This document shows, piece after piece, positions 1-9,408 of a stretch of 64,000 nucleotides of DNA. The translations under genes were made by a program, and so were the position numbers. Below the pieces are notes generated by a model, which searched no databases, was not told the origin of the DNA, and worked only from the letters and a program-made list of their open reading frames with translations. Every line of letters starts with the position of its first letter. Positions within the stretch are counted from its first letter, which is position 1. The stretch is from Allobosea psychrotolerans. GTDB taxonomy: Bacteria; Pseudomonadota; Alphaproteobacteria; Rhizobiales; Beijerinckiaceae. The stretch covers positions 124,001-188,000 of the forward strand of contig NZ_PQFZ01000009.1 of assembly GCF_002917105.1 (NCBI RefSeq). Direction: 5' to 3'.

Positions 1-741
1 GCCGTCGGCGATCAGCCTGCGGCATTCCTCCACCGTCAGCTCCGGGATGAGCTGCTTGTCCTTGTTCAGGACGCCGGGCACGTCGGTCAAAAGCAGCAGG
101 CGCTTGGCGTTGAGCGCGCCGGCGATCGCACCGGCGAAGGTGTCGGCGTTGACGTTGTAGGTCTGGCCGTCGTCCGCCGCACAGACCGGCGCGAGCACCG
201 GGATGAGTTCGGCCTTCAGCACGGCGTCGAGCACCGTGGTGTCGACCTTGTCGGGCTCGCCGACGAAGCCGAGATCGAGGATTTCCTCGATCTTCGAATC
301 CGGATCGACGATGGTGCGCGTCACCTTGCGGGCGGTGACCATGTTGCCGTCCTTGCCGCACAGCCCGATCGCCTTGCCGCCCTCGCGCGAGATGTAGCCG
401 ACGATTTCCTTGTTGACCGAACCGGCGAGCACCATCTCGACGATCTCGACCGTGGCCTGGTCGGTGACGCGCAGGCCCTGCTTGAATTCCGACTTGATGC
501 CGAGCTTGGTCAGCATGCGCGCGATCTGCGGCCCGCCGCCATGGCAGACCACGGGCTTCACGCCCGACTGCTCCAGCAGCACGATGTCCTCGGCGAAATC
601 CTCCGCCGTCGCGGCGTCGCCCATGGCGTTTCCGCCATATTTGATCACGACGACCTCTTGGTCGTAGCGCTGCATATGCGGCAGTGCGACGACCAGGAGG
701 TCGGCCGATTGCGACGGTGTCAGAAGGGCGGGGTTGATCAT
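1..741 (-). CDS. argB: Acetylglutamate kinase (3' end cut by window edge)
   Basis: Cytosolic kinase that phosphorylates N-acetyl-L-glutamate, the second step of arginine synthesis. The reverse strand reads from ATG at 741 as [16 protein letters not shown], with 247 codons visible and no stop before the edge. Amino-acid kinase hallmarks are plain: [12 protein letters not shown] near residue 30, VCHGGGPQI near 70, and the substrate-binding stretch [16 protein letters not shown] further on. About 50 residues are probably missing relative to a usual length near 300. It is last in the minus-strand run that includes engB and yidC, a normal place for argB in alphaproteobacteria. A 91-bp gap with a short repeat separates it from the DUF423 gene upstream. 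Confidence 0.96.
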   Translation of the reverse strand, partial: MINPALLTPSQSADLLVVALPHMQRYDQEVVVIKYGGNAMGDAATAEDFAEDIVLLEQSGVKPVVCHGGGPQIARMLTKLGIKSEFKQGLRVTDQATVEIVEMVLAGSVNKEIVGYISREGGKAIGLCGKDGNMVTARKVTRTIVDPDSKIEEILDLGFVGEPDKVDTTVLDAVLKAELIPVLAPVCAADDGQTYNVNADTFAGAIAGALNAKRLLLLTDVPGVLNKDKQLIPELTVEECRRLIADG

Positions 742-791
742 CGAGCAGGCTCCGCAAGCGCGCGCAAGACAGCCGCGCCGGTGCGCCTTCT

Positions 792-830
792 AGAGCATCA
801 TGCCGAAAAGTGGAAACCGGTTTTCGGCGG
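792..830. repeat. Short interspersed palindrome between argB and the DUF423 gene
   Basis: The stretch starts AGAGCATCATGCCGAAAAGT and contains the inverted arms CCGAAAA and TTTTCGG around GTGGAAACCG. It resembles the AGAGCAT...CCGGTTTTCGG repeats common between rhizobial genes and is a distant relative of the longer elements near 15249, 21266 and 27885. It lies at the very 3' end of the DUF423 gene. Confidence 0.5.
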
Positions 831-832
831 TC

Positions 833-1201
833 TCAGTTGCGTGGCGCAAGCGCGGCCGCCACGGCCAGCCCGAGCCAGCCACCGAGCATGAACCAGCCGC
901 CGATCGGCGCGGCGCGCGGGAACAGGGCCTCGTTGAAAAAGCCCCGCCGCGTCAAATCGGCAGCGAACAGGGCCGCGCCCAGGATCAGCGCCGAGAGCGC
1001 CAGGCGCGCCACGAAATCGATCAGGAAACCGGCCTTGCGGGCTGCGGTCGCGCCGATCACGGCAGGGGCGTGGAAGAGCAGGATCTGTCCGGCGGTCCCA
1101 ACATTCTGCGTGCCGGTGACATGCGCGGCCGCCGCCAGCAAGGCGACGCCGGCAAGGCCCATCAGCGCGGCGAGGGTGAGATGGATCTTTGCGGCGGTCA
1201 T
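833..1201 (-). CDS. DUF423 small membrane protein (YgdD-like)
   Basis: Small inner-membrane protein of 122 residues belonging to DUF423. About four hydrophobic segments are visible: residues 7-26, 40-58, 62-82 and 100-119. The family's conserved C-terminal stretch is present as FPRAAPIGGWFMLGGWLGLA. The biochemical role of the family is not established, so no function is assigned. The ATG lies three bases after the stop of the ATPase gene at 1205, so the two are almost certainly cotranscribed. Neither gene belongs to the usual engB-argB arrangement, so they look like a small insertion. Confidence 0.85.
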   Translation of the reverse strand: MTAAKIHLTLAALMGLAGVALLAAAAHVTGTQNVGTAGQILLFHAPAVIGATAARKAGFLIDFVARLALSALILGAALFAADLTRRGFFNEALFPRAAPIGGWFMLGGWLGLAVAAALAPRN

Positions 1202-1204
1202 CTC

Positions 1205-1966
1205 TCAGTCCTCGATCGCGAGTTCGACGAAGCCGGCCGGGTCGGCACAGAACTCGCGCATGATCCGGAAATGGGCGGTGTCCTCAAGTGCGATGGGCTC
1301 CAGCCCGTATTTCGACAAGCCGAGCAGGCGCGCGCCAGGAAACGCCATCAGCATGGGGGAATGGGTGGCCATGATCACCTGCGTATGTCCCGCCCGCTCG
1401 ATCCGCCGTAGCAGCTTAAGGAATGTCATCTGGCGTGCCGGCGACAGCGCGGATTCCGGCTCGTCGAAGATGAAGAAGCCCTGCCGCACGCAGCGCTCCT
1501 CGAAGAAGCGCAGAAAGCCCTCGCCGTGGGAATGAGACAGAAAGTCCGGCGGCGGCCCAGAGCCGATCGCGGCCTCGTCCAGATAGCGGGCCACCGAAAA
1601 GAAGCTCTCGGCCCGGAAAAACCAGCCATTCGTGATCTTCGGCAGCCAGCTCGCTCGCAAGGCCGGGCCGAGCGTGCCGCCCATCGCCTCGATCGCAATG
1701 GAATGATCGACCGGACGATAGCCCTTGCCGCCACCTGCCTCATCATAACCCGCCAGTGCCGCGATCCCCTCCAGAAGAGTGGACTTCCCGGTTCCGTTCT
1801 CACCAACGATGATCGTGATCGCGCGGTCGAAGTCGAGCTCGAAACCCCGTGCCAGAAAAGGCAGGCAGAACGGATAAAGCGAGGGATCGGCGACCTTCTC
1901 CTCGTCCAGCCAGACCCTTTTCAGGAAAGGGGCAGGCAAGCGGGTCGGTCGCGATCCCCTCATCAT
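1205..1966 (-). CDS. AAA-family ATPase (ABC-type fold, OLD/RecF-like)
   Basis: Predicted cytosolic ATPase of about 253 residues. From the ATG at 1966, Walker A is GENGTGKST near residues 55-63. A signature-like LSHSHGEGF lies near 143-151, Walker B is FIFDEPESAL near 165-174, and the switch-histidine stretch MATHSPML lies near 200-207. This is the stand-alone ABC-ATPase type annotated only as AAA family ATPase; its substrate is unknown. A GTG at 1984 would add six residues, but the ATG has a better-placed AAGG upstream. It sits 82 bp after engB and 3 bp before the DUF423 gene. Confidence 0.85.
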   Translation of the reverse strand: MMRGSRPTRLPAPFLKRVWLDEEKVADPSLYPFCLPFLARGFELDFDRAITIIVGENGTGKSTLLEGIAALAGYDEAGGGKGYRPVDHSIAIEAMGGTLGPALRASWLPKITNGWFFRAESFFSVARYLDEAAIGSGPPPDFLSHSHGEGFLRFFEERCVRQGFFIFDEPESALSPARQMTFLKLLRRIERAGHTQVIMATHSPMLMAFPGARLLGLSKYGLEPIALEDTAHFRIMREFCADPAGFVELAIED

Positions 1967-2048
1967 CCGGGCCTTTCCGCTCACTGCGCATCGAACCAGG
2001 CTCTCGACTGCCGCGTCTATATTTCTGGTTGCCGGTCGTGAGCGCCGC

Positions 2049-2714
2049 TCACTCCCGCTCCGCCAGCACGCGGCCCACGGCCGCCCGCAATTCGGGGATG
2101 CCGAGACCGCTCTCGCTGGAGGTCAACAGCACCTCGGGGAAGGCGGCCGGGCGGCGCTTGATCTCGTCATAGGTCGCCTCGATCATGAACTGCTGATCGG
2201 CCTTCTTGAGCGCGTCGCCCTTGGTCAGCACGATCTGGTAGGAGACGGCGGCCTTGTCGAGCGTCGCCAGCACCGCGCCGTCGACATCCTTGATGCCGTG
2301 CCGGGCGTCGACCAGCACATAGACGCGCATCAGGTTGGAGCGGCCGCGCAGATATTCATGGATCAGATTGGTCCAGGCCGCGACCTTGGCCCGGCCGACG
2401 GCGGCATAGCCATAGCCCGGCATGTCGACGATGGTCAGGCGCTCATCGCCCCCGACCTGGCGGAAGAAATTGAGCTGCTGGGTGCGGCCGGGCGTATGCG
2501 AGGTCCGCGCCAGCGCGTTGCGGCGGGTGACCGCGTTGATCAGGCTCGACTTGCCGACATTGGAGCGCCCGGCGAAGGCGATCTCCTGGCCGACCATGGG
2601 CGGCAGGTCATCGACATGGGTCGAGGCCCAGACGAAGTCCCAGGGGCCCTCGAACAGCTTGCGCGCGCTTTCGATCTCGTCGTCGCCATAAGGCGTGGTC
2701 AGGCTCGTCGTCAT
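2049..2714 (-). CDS. engB: Ribosome biogenesis GTPase EngB (YihA/YsxC)
   Basis: Essential TRAFAC-class GTPase that assists assembly of the large ribosomal subunit. All G motifs are visible in 221 residues: G1 GRSNVGKSS (49-57), the switch-I stretch with TPGRTQ (74-79), G3 DMPGYG (97-102), G4 TKGD (164-167), and a G5-like TSSESG near the C terminus. Length is normal. It lies between yidC (with an acetyltransferase gene intervening) and argB on the same strand, matching the common alphaproteobacterial order. Confidence 0.96.
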   Translation of the reverse strand: MTTSLTTPYGDDEIESARKLFEGPWDFVWASTHVDDLPPMVGQEIAFAGRSNVGKSSLINAVTRRNALARTSHTPGRTQQLNFFRQVGGDERLTIVDMPGYGYAAVGRAKVAAWTNLIHEYLRGRSNLMRVYVLVDARHGIKDVDGAVLATLDKAAVSYQIVLTKGDALKKADQQFMIEATYDEIKRRPAAFPEVLLTSSESGLGIPELRAAVGRVLAERE

Positions 2715-2740
2715 CGTGCTTGTCTACTCATCGTCCTTGC

Positions 2741-3373
2741 CTACACGGCCGCGCGCAGCGCGTCGATGTCGGCTGAGGCGATGACGCCGATATTGCGCGC
2801 GATTGTCTCGGGCTCCCAGTCCCACCAGCGGATGGCGAGCAGCTGCGCCACGATCTCGGGCGCGAAGCGCATCTTCACGACGCGTCCGGGATTGCCGACG
2901 ACGACGGCATAGGGCGGCACGTCGCGCGCGACCTGCGCCCGCGTGCCGATGATGGCGCCGTCGCCGACCGTGACGCCGGGCATGATCACGGCCTCGCGGC
3001 CGATCCAGACGTCGTTGCCGATGACGGTGTCGCCGCGAAAGCCGGCGTTTTCACGGCTATAGCCGGGCGCATTCTCGAAACCGAACATGCCGAAGGGAAA
3101 GGTCGAGAAGCCGCCCATCGGATGGTTGGCGCCGTTCATGATGAACTGCGCGGCCTGGGCGATGGCGACGAATTTGCCGATGATCAAGCGGTCGCCGATG
3201 AAGTCGAAATGATAGCGCACGCAGCGCGCGACGAAATGCTCGGGCCCGCGCGAGTCGTCGTAATAGCTGTAATCGCCGACCTCGATCAGCGGGTTGTCGA
3301 CGATCGCCTTGAGGAAGGCCGTTCCCTTCCAGCCCGGAATGGGATGTCGGGTCAGCGGATCGGGGAGGGGCAT
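2741..3373 (-). CDS. Vat/CatB-family xenobiotic acetyltransferase (hexapeptide repeat)
   Basis: Acetyl-CoA-dependent O-acetyltransferase of the left-handed beta-helix class, 210 residues. IGDRLIIGKFVAIAQAAQFI and the IGNDVWIGREAVIMPGVTVG region (near residues 104-123) show hexapeptide repeats. NGANHPM contains the likely catalytic His84, and VVVGNPGRVVK is typical of the Vat (streptogramin A) and CatB (chloramphenicol) group. Chromosomal members often have unknown acceptors, so resistance is not implied. A GAGGAGG sits just upstream of the ATG. It interrupts the yidC-engB pair, with a hairpin repeat in the gap before it. Confidence 0.88.
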   Translation of the reverse strand: MPLPDPLTRHPIPGWKGTAFLKAIVDNPLIEVGDYSYYDDSRGPEHFVARCVRYHFDFIGDRLIIGKFVAIAQAAQFIMNGANHPMGGFSTFPFGMFGFENAPGYSRENAGFRGDTVIGNDVWIGREAVIMPGVTVGDGAIIGTRAQVARDVPPYAVVVGNPGRVVKMRFAPEIVAQLLAIRWWDWEPETIARNIGVIASADIDALRAAV

Positions 3374-3384
3374 CGCGGCCTCCT

Positions 3385-3420
3385 CGTCATCCCGTCGACC
3401 GCAGGTCGGCCGGGATGACG
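3385..3420. repeat. Hairpin repeat between yidC and the acetyltransferase gene
   Basis: Perfect 10-bp outer arms CGTCATCCCG and CGGGATGACG enclose an inner GACC...GGTC stem. It is the short form of the family of CGTCAT...ATGACG palindromes also found near 19180, 24630, 43287 and 54220. It could act in RNA as a processing or termination hairpin, but no T-run follows on either strand. Confidence 0.7.
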
Positions 3421-3453
3421 GTATCTGGAGCGGCGGCTGGAGTGGGCGCCGCC

Positions 3454-5343
3454 TTACTTCTTGTTGCTGTTGGCCGGCTTGGTGGGAGCCGCGACCGCGG
3501 TGGCTGTCGTCGCCGGCGGCTTCTTGCCGAACAGGCCCTTGATGTTGTCGAATAATTCGATCTTGGCGCCGTTCTTTTTCATGATGTAGCCCTGCTGGGT
3601 CACGGAGAGCAGGTTGTTCCAGCTCCAGTAGATCACCAGGCCGGCCGGGAACGAGCCGAGCAGGAAGGTGAAGAACACCGGCATCCAGGTGAACATCATC
3701 TTCTGCACCGGGTCCGGCGGCTCCGGGTTCATCTTCATCTGGATGAACATCGTGATGCCCATGAAGATCGGCCAGGCGCCGATATGCAGGAAGGCCGGCG
3801 AGGCGAAGGGCAGGAGTCCGAACAGGTTGACGATCGAGGTCGGATCCGGCGCAGCCAGATCCTTGATCCAGCCGAAGAACGGCGCATGCCGCATCTCGAT
3901 GGTGATGAACAGGATCTTGTAGAGCGCGAAGAACACCGGGATCTGCAGCAGCACCGGCCAGCAGCCGGCGATCGGGTTGATCTTCTGCGTCTTGTACAGC
4001 TCCATCAGCGCCTGCTGCTGCTTCATCTTGTCGTCCGCATAGCGCTCGCGGATCGCGACCATCTCCGGCTGCACAGCCTTCATCTTCGCCATCGAGGCGT
4101 AGGATTTGCTCGCGAGCGGGAAGAACAGGCCCTTCAGCAGCAGCGTGACGCCCAGGATCGCGATGCCGAAATTGCCGACATGCTTGTAGATCCAGTCCAT
4201 CACGAAAAACATCGGCTTGGTGATGAAGTAGAACCAGCCCCAGTCGATCAGCAGCTCGAAGCGCTTGATGCCGAGGTTCTTCTCATAGCCGTCGATTGCC
4301 GCGACTTCCTTGGCGCCGGCGAAGAGATGCGCCTGGCTCGCCGCGCTCGCGCCCGGCGCGACGGTGACGGCTTCGCCGAGAAAATCGGCCTGATAGGTGC
4401 GCTGCGACCCGGTCTGGACCGAGGAGTAGCGGCCTTCATATTTGCGCGCCTGGTCGGGGGCGACCGCCGCGGCCCAATATTTGTCGGTGATGCCGACGAA
4501 GCCGCCGACGGCGTCCTTCCAGACCTTGCCATTGGCGCCGGGCGAGAGCAGCGGCTCCTTGTCGATCTTGTCGTAGGTGTATTCCTGCAGGCCCTGCTCG
4601 CCGAGATTGCCGATCAGGCCCTCATGCAGGACGTAGTAGCCCAGCGTAGCCGGCTTGCCCTGGCGCACGACCTGGCCATAGGGGAAGAGCGAGACGGGCG
4701 CGCCGCCCTTGTTCTCGACCTGGTCGTTGATCGTGAACATGGCATTGTCGTCGATGGTGATGACGCGCTTGAACAGCAGGCCCTGGCCATTGTCCCAGGA
4801 CAGCGTCAGCGGCGTGCCGGACCGCAGCACCGGCCCGTCGGCACTCCAGAGCGTCGAGGCGTTGGGCAGCGGCACGGCGGCGCCGGGAGCGGCCACCCAG
4901 CCGAAATCGGAATAATAGGCGTTGGGCCCGCCAAGCGGCGAGAGCAGGACGATGATGGGGCTGTTGGGATCGACCGTCTCGCGATAGGCCTTGAGCGAGA
5001 CGTCGTCGATGCGCGCGCCGGTGAGCGCGATCGAGCCGGCGATCTTGGCCGTCTCGATGCGCACGCGCGGGCTGCGGGCAAGCGCCTGCTCGCGGGTCTC
5101 TGAGGCCAGCGTCGCAGGGACGGCGCCCGGAGCGGCGGTGCCGGCAGGCTGGCCGGGCACGGTCGAGGGGGCAGGCGTCGCGGCGGGCGAGCCGGCGGGC
5201 GTGGATTGCGCCTGCTGGTTCTGCTGGGCGATCTGCTTCTGCTTCTCCATCTGCGGCACGCCGTAGAAGAACTGCCAGCCGAGCAGCACGACCACGGAGA
5301 GCGCGATCGCCAGAAGCAGGTTGCGGTTGTCTTCTTTCATCAT
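3454..5343 (-). CDS. yidC: Membrane protein insertase YidC
   Basis: Inner-membrane insertase (Oxa1 superfamily) that folds and inserts membrane proteins with or without SecYEG. The frame from the ATG at 5343 begins MMKEDNRN and gives 629 residues; a TTG at 5355 is a less likely start. It has an N-terminal transmembrane anchor ([19 protein letters not shown]) and a Pro/Ala-rich linker. A large periplasmic beta domain follows, then the conserved C-terminal core with [20 protein letters not shown] and several further membrane segments. The cytosolic tail is basic. It follows rnpA by 35 bp. No yidD-like frame is visible between them. Confidence 0.97.
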   Translation of the reverse strand: MMKEDNRNLLLAIALSVVVLLGWQFFYGVPQMEKQKQIAQQNQQAQSTPAGSPAATPAPSTVPGQPAGTAAPGAVPATLASETREQALARSPRVRIETAKIAGSIALTGARIDDVSLKAYRETVDPNSPIIVLLSPLGGPNAYYSDFGWVAAPGAAVPLPNASTLWSADGPVLRSGTPLTLSWDNGQGLLFKRVITIDDNAMFTINDQVENKGGAPVSLFPYGQVVRQGKPATLGYYVLHEGLIGNLGEQGLQEYTYDKIDKEPLLSPGANGKVWKDAVGGFVGITDKYWAAAVAPDQARKYEGRYSSVQTGSQRTYQADFLGEAVTVAPGASAASQAHLFAGAKEVAAIDGYEKNLGIKRFELLIDWGWFYFITKPMFFVMDWIYKHVGNFGIAILGVTLLLKGLFFPLASKSYASMAKMKAVQPEMVAIRERYADDKMKQQQALMELYKTQKINPIAGCWPVLLQIPVFFALYKILFITIEMRHAPFFGWIKDLAAPDPTSIVNLFGLLPFASPAFLHIGAWPIFMGITMFIQMKMNPEPPDPVQKMMFTWMPVFFTFLLGSFPAGLVIYWSWNNLLSVTQQGYIMKKNGAKIELFDNIKGLFGKKPPATTATAVAAPTKPANSNKK

Positions 5344-5378
5344 GATCGGAAACAAATCTCGCTGACGCCCGACGGGGC

Positions 5379-5822
5379 TTAAGGTTTGGCGGCCGCGCTG
5401 CCGGTATCGGGCGCGCGGCGCTGGTCTTGCGGGGGCTTGCGGCTGGATCCGGCCGCAATGGGCTTGGCCGGACGGGGCTTGGCCGGCCGAGCCCGGTCGA
5501 GCGCGATCGAGAGATCGGCGACCAGGGCCTCGAAGCCGGCGCTCAGCGTTTCAGTGCGCGCGATGATCACGACATCGCAGGCCCGCCCGGCCTGGGCGCC
5601 GAGGGCGAGCTCGGCGGCGGCGCGCAGGCGGCGGCGGATGCGGTTGCGCTTGACGGCGTTGCCGACCTTGCGCGAGGCGGTCAGCCCGAGGCGCAAGCCG
5701 TCGCGGCCCGCCTCCTCGGCAGCATCGCGCACCTGCACCGTGAGGAGCGACGAACGAAAACGGCGGCCGTGCTCGGCCGCCGCCAGGAATTGCTTGCGTT
5801 GGGTCAGACGGGCGAGGCGCAT
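5379..5822 (-). CDS. rnpA: Ribonuclease P protein component
   Basis: Protein subunit of RNase P, which with the RNase P RNA removes 5' leaders from pre-tRNA. The 147-residue product has the diagnostic RNR helix as [16 protein letters not shown] (near residues 52-67) and an N-terminal [17 protein letters not shown]. The C-terminal 35 residues are a Lys/Pro/Arg-rich extension beyond the family core. It lies between rpmH and yidC, the standard order. Confidence 0.95.
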   Translation of the reverse strand: MRLARLTQRKQFLAAAEHGRRFRSSLLTVQVRDAAEEAGRDGLRLGLTASRKVGNAVKRNRIRRRLRAAAELALGAQAGRACDVVIIARTETLSAGFEALVADLSIALDRARPAKPRPAKPIAAGSSRKPPQDQRRAPDTGSAAAKP

Positions 5823-5877
5823 GGCGATTGGCCAGTCTTCCAGACAAGAAGGCGCGCGAGGCTCACGCGCCGGCAGC

Positions 5878-6012
5878 TCAGGCCGAAAGCTTCTTGCGGC
5901 CGTGGGCGCGGCGGGCTGCGATGACCTTGCGGCCGCCGGCAGTCGCCATGCGGGCGCGGTAGCCGTGGCGGCGCTTGCGAACCAGCTTGCTGGGTTGATA
6001 AGTTCTCTTCAC
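5878..6012 (-). CDS. rpmH: 50S ribosomal protein L34
   Basis: A 44-residue ribosomal protein beginning at GTG 6012 and reading [20 protein letters not shown], with the C terminus [13 protein letters not shown]. The L34 signature KRTYQPS...[11 protein letters not shown] is unmistakable. An open frame extends upstream to 6090, but the family always begins at (M)KRTYQPS, so the GTG is chosen. It heads the minus-strand run rpmH-rnpA-yidC. The 296 bp between this start and the SRP RNA at 6309 must hold both divergent promoters; no further gene is seen there. Confidence 0.97.
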   Translation of the reverse strand: MKRTYQPSKLVRKRRHGYRARMATAGGRKVIAARRAHGRKKLSA

Positions 6013-6273
6013 GATCCGTCTCCGGGGCCTTGTCAGCCCGGCAGTCGCGGCTTCCCTCGGGAAGCGTGACCATGCGAGCCTGTCATGCAAAAGGTTCTGC
6101 GCCGCCTATAAGGCTGCGCAAGTGGCGGGCTTATGGCGGATGGCTCCGTCCAAGTCAATGCCGAATGCCCGGCCGAATGCCCGGGTCGCGCGCGCTGGCC
6201 TGCGACCCTTCGTCCTTGGAGGCGGTCGTGACCCGCCCAGGCCGGCTTGAACCGGGAACAGCGACAGGCAGGC

Positions 6274-6304
6274 TTGCGCTCGGGCGCGACATCCCCGATA
6301 TAGC
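6274..6304 (+). promoter_or_regulatory. Candidate promoter of the SRP RNA gene
   Basis: TATAGC at 6299-6304 ends five bases before the proposed RNA 5' end, with TTGCGC at 6274-6279 as a possible -35 at a long 19-bp spacing. Position is favourable but the match is only moderate. Confidence 0.35.
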
Positions 6305-6308
6305 GCCC

Positions 6309-6403
6309 GGGAGGTTGGCGAGGGACGTCTCACTCGCCAACCGGGTCAGGTCCGGAAGGAAGCAGCCCTAACGAGACCGAACGGGTCTTCGTCCAGCCTC
6401 CCA
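6309..6403 (+). ncRNA. ffs: Signal recognition particle RNA, small bacterial (4.5S) type
   Basis: The 4.5S RNA binds Ffh and guides membrane proteins to FtsY. The universally conserved apical part GGTCAGGTCCGGAAGGAAGC begins at 6344 and is followed by AGCCCTAA. The terminal helix pairs GGGAGGTTGG at 6309 with CCAGCCTCCC ending at 6402. The GGCGAG/CTCGCC pair at 6317 and 6334 gives an extra internal hairpin. Position just upstream of dnaX is usual in alphaproteobacteria. Confidence 0.93.
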
Positions 6404-6541
6404 CCTCATGCACAGGATCGGCATGCGGCCTGGCGGCGCGGTTGCGACATGTGCGACGCCCTTCAGGCCATCCGCGACAAGACCAGGCCCTGACCGTCAC
6501 TAAGCGTTGACCGTCGCCTCGCGATTGGCGAAAGCAGTCTG

Positions 6542-8395
6542 ATGACCGACGAGACCGACGCCGCCTCCACAGACGAACCTGGCTTTGCCGGCTTCGAACC
6601 GGCGCCCGCTCCGGCCGCGCCGACGCCTTACCGCGTGCTGGCCCGCAAATACCGCCCCGCCCATTTCGGCGACCTGATCGGCCAGGACGCGATGGTGCGC
6701 ACGCTCACCAACGCCTTCAGCGCCGGCCGCATTCCCCAAGCCTGGATGCTGACCGGTGTGCGCGGCGTCGGCAAGACGACAACCGCCCGCATCCTGGCGC
6801 GTGCGCTGAACTACCAGACCGAGGACGGCGGCGGCGCGCCCACGACCGACCTCACCCGTTTCGGCATCCACTGCAAGGACATCATCGAGGGCCGGCATAT
6901 CGACGTGATGGAGATCGACGCCGCCTCCAACAACGGCGTCGACAATGTCCGCCAGATCAACGACGCCGTGCGCTACGCGCCGGTCTCGGCCCGCTACAAG
7001 GTCTACATCATCGACGAGGTGCACATGCTCTCGGCCGGTGCGTTCAATGCCTTCCTGAAGACGCTGGAGGAGCCGCCGCCGCATGCGCGCTTCATCTTCG
7101 CGACGACGGAGATCCGCAAGGTTCCGGTGACCGTGCTGTCGCGCTGCCAGCGCTTCGACCTGCGCCGTGTCGATGCGAGCCTGCTGGTGTCGCACCTCTC
7201 CGGCATCTGCAAGGCCGAAGGCGTCGATGCCGATGACGAGGCGCTGGCGGCCATCGCACGCGCAGCTGAAGGCTCGGTGCGCGATTCGCTCTCGATCCTC
7301 GATCAGGCCATCGCCCATGCGGCGGGCACGATCATGCTCGACGATGTCCGCTCCATGCTCGGCCTCGCCGACCGGGCTCGCATCATCGACCTGTTCGAGG
7401 TCGTGATGAAGGGCGACATCGCCGCCGCGCTCGGCGAACTTCGGGCGCAGTATGACGCGGGCGCCGACCCCGTCGTGGTGCTGACCGATCTCGCCGAATT
7501 CACCCATCTGGTGACGCGCCTCAAGCTCGTGCCCGAGGCGCTGAAGGACAACACGCTGAACCAGGCCGAGCGCCTGCGCGGCGGTGATTTCGCCCAGCGC
7601 CTGTCGATCCGCGTGCTGGCCCGGACCTGGCAATTGCTGCTCAAGGGCATCGCCGAGGTGAAGCAGGCCGACAGGCCGGTCATGGCGGCCGAGATGGTGC
7701 TGGTGCGCCTCGCCCATGCCGCCGATCTGCCGACGCCCGACGAGGCCCTGAAGATGCTGCGCGACGGCTCCGGGGCGATATCCGGCGGCAATGGCGCGCC
7801 CTCCTCCGCGCCGCGCCCGCCCTCGGGCGGCGGCAACACGGCGCTCGCCGCGCGGCCGGTGCTCGCCAGCGCCAACCCGATGCCGGCTCCCATGGCCGCC
7901 CCGCGCGCCATGGCCCAGCCGCTGGTGCAGGTGGCTTCGCTGGAGGACGTCGTGGCGCTCGCCTCGCAGCATCGCGACATCACGCTCAAGATCGCGCTGG
8001 AGCGCGATGTCCGCCCGGTGCGCTTCGAGCCGGGCCGGATCGAGTTCTCGGTGACCTCGGGCGCATCGCGCACGCTCGCCACCGATCTCTCGCGCAAGCT
8101 CAAGGAATGGACCGGCCAGACCTGGATGGTGGCGGTCGTCACCGCCGAGGGCGGCGCGACCCTGCGCGAGCAGGCCGAGGCCGAGAAGGACCGGCGCGAG
8201 AGCGACGCGGCCTCGCATCCGGCGGTCAGGGCGGTGCTCGAGCGCTTTCCGGGCGCGCGCATCGTCGATGTCCGCGATCCGCGCGCCGCGGCCTCCGAGA
8301 CGCCTGCCATGGCGGCCTCAGAGGATGATTATCTGCCCGAGGCCGAACCGCTCTTCGACGATAGCGAGCCGGATTTCGACGGCATCGATTTCTGA
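6542..8395 (+). CDS. dnaX: DNA polymerase III subunits gamma/tau
   Basis: Clamp-loader ATPase of 617 residues. Walker A is GVRGVGKTT (72-80); YIIDEVHML holds Walker B, and the LLVSHLSGICKAEGV region leads into the lid domain. The C-terminal third (from about 410) is Pro/Ala-rich and then forms a tau-type domain ending FDGIDF. Of the four zinc-ligand cysteines known in E. coli DnaX, only one (Cys111 in GIHCKDI) is evident. I saw no obvious slippery heptamer for a programmed frameshift, so probably only tau is made. It is first of dnaX-ybaB-recR, 140 bp after the SRP RNA. Confidence 0.96.
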   Translation: MTDETDAASTDEPGFAGFEPAPAPAAPTPYRVLARKYRPAHFGDLIGQDAMVRTLTNAFSAGRIPQAWMLTGVRGVGKTTTARILARALNYQTEDGGGAPTTDLTRFGIHCKDIIEGRHIDVMEIDAASNNGVDNVRQINDAVRYAPVSARYKVYIIDEVHMLSAGAFNAFLKTLEEPPPHARFIFATTEIRKVPVTVLSRCQRFDLRRVDASLLVSHLSGICKAEGVDADDEALAAIARAAEGSVRDSLSILDQAIAHAAGTIMLDDVRSMLGLADRARIIDLFEVVMKGDIAAALGELRAQYDAGADPVVVLTDLAEFTHLVTRLKLVPEALKDNTLNQAERLRGGDFAQRLSIRVLARTWQLLLKGIAEVKQADRPVMAAEMVLVRLAHAADLPTPDEALKMLRDGSGAISGGNGAPSSAPRPPSGGGNTALAARPVLASANPMPAPMAAPRAMAQPLVQVASLEDVVALASQHRDITLKIALERDVRPVRFEPGRIEFSVTSGASRTLATDLSRKLKEWTGQTWMVAVVTAEGGATLREQAEAEKDRRESDAASHPAVRAVLERFPGARIVDVRDPRAAASETPAMAASEDDYLPEAEPLFDDSEPDFDGIDF

Positions 8396-8446
8396 TTTCC
8401 GGTATCCGGTTTCCAGAGGCAGTCAGGGACAACGGGAGAAGCGACC

Positions 8447-8767
8447 ATGCGCGACATGATGGGCCTGATGAAGCAGGCGCAGCAGATGCAGCAGAAGATG
8501 GCCGATGTTCAGGCCGAGCTCGACACCATCGAAGTCGAGGGCGCGGCCGGCGGCGGCATGGTGAGCGTCACCATGACGGCCAAGGGCGCGGTCAAGGCAG
8601 TGAAGATCGACCCCGCCTTGATGCTCGCCGATGAGCGCGAGATTCTGGAAGACCTGATCGTCGCCGCCTGCAGCGATGCGCGCAGCCGCTCCGAGCGGGT
8701 GATGCAGGAGCGCATGGCCGAGATCACCAAGGGCCTGCCGATCCCGCCCGGCATGAAGCTGTTCTGA
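8447..8767 (+). CDS. ybaB: YbaB/EbfC family nucleoid-associated protein
   Basis: Small DNA-binding protein of 106 residues that forms tweezer-like dimers. It begins [20 protein letters not shown], followed by [20 protein letters not shown] and a C-terminal [11 protein letters not shown], all typical of the family. It lies 51 bp after dnaX and 13 bp before recR, its usual partners across bacteria. A GGGAGAAG lies upstream of the ATG as a plausible ribosome binding site. Confidence 0.95.
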   Translation: MRDMMGLMKQAQQMQQKMADVQAELDTIEVEGAAGGGMVSVTMTAKGAVKAVKIDPALMLADEREILEDLIVAACSDARSRSERVMQERMAEITKGLPIPPGMKLF

Positions 8768-8780
8768 GCGTCTGCCCCGC

Positions 8781-9386
8781 ATGACCCGCGCCATCGCCGG
8801 CCCCGAGATCGAGCGCCTGATCCAGCTCCTGGCCAAATTGCCGGGGCTGGGGCCGCGTTCGGCCCGGCGCGCGGCGCTGCACCTCGTCAAGAAGCGCGAG
8901 CAATTGCTCGGCCCCCTCTCGGAGGCCATGGCGGTCGCCCGCGAGCGCATCGTCGTCTGCTCGAGCTGCGGCAACATCGACACCAGCGACCCCTGCTCGC
9001 TCTGCCGCGACCCGCGCCGCGACGACGGCCAGATCGTGGTGGTCGCCGATATCGCCGATCTCTGGGCGCTGGAGCGCTCGGGCGCGGTCCAGGGGCGTTA
9101 TCACGTGCTGGGCGGGATTTTGTCGGCGCTGGACGGCGTCAGGCCCGAGCATCTGACGCTCGAGCCGCTGGTGGCGCGCGCCTCCGATCCGGCGGTCAAG
9201 GAAATCATCCTGGCGCTCAACGCCACGGTCGACGGCCAGACCACGGCGCATTTCGTCACCGACCTTCTGGCCCATCTGCCGGTCAAGGTGACCAAGCTCG
9301 CCCATGGCGTGCCGGTGGGCGGCGAGCTCGACTATCTCGACGACGGCACGCTCGCCGCCGCGATCAGGCAGCGTACGGGTTTCTAG
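8781..9386 (+). CDS. recR: Recombination mediator protein RecR
   Basis: Acts with RecF/RecO to load RecA at gapped DNA. In 201 residues there is an N-terminal helix-hairpin-helix ([19 protein letters not shown]). The four-Cys zinc motif has C60, C63, C72 and C75, and a Toprim domain begins [14 protein letters not shown]. The C-terminal [14 protein letters not shown] is also typical. The end at 9386 is followed 22 bp later by a strong palindromic repeat. Confidence 0.96.
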   Translation: MTRAIAGPEIERLIQLLAKLPGLGPRSARRAALHLVKKREQLLGPLSEAMAVARERIVVCSSCGNIDTSDPCSLCRDPRRDDGQIVVVADIADLWALERSGAVQGRYHVLGGILSALDGVRPEHLTLEPLVARASDPAVKEIILALNATVDGQTTAHFVTDLLAHLPVKVTKLAHGVPVGGELDYLDDGTLAAAIRQRTGF

Positions 9387-9408
9387 AACGCTTCCTGCCA
9401 ACCTCCAT

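Noticed and set aside
2741..3373. Streptogramin or chloramphenicol resistance gene
   Set aside because: The fold is Vat/CatB-like, but chromosomal homologues of unknown substrate are common; sequence alone does not support resistance.
6500..8218. 572-codon open frame antisense to dnaX
   Set aside because: The plus-strand dnaX has every family motif; the antisense protein has none.
6542..8395. Programmed frameshift in dnaX
   Set aside because: No A-rich slippery heptamer followed by a strong stem was seen by eye in the expected region.
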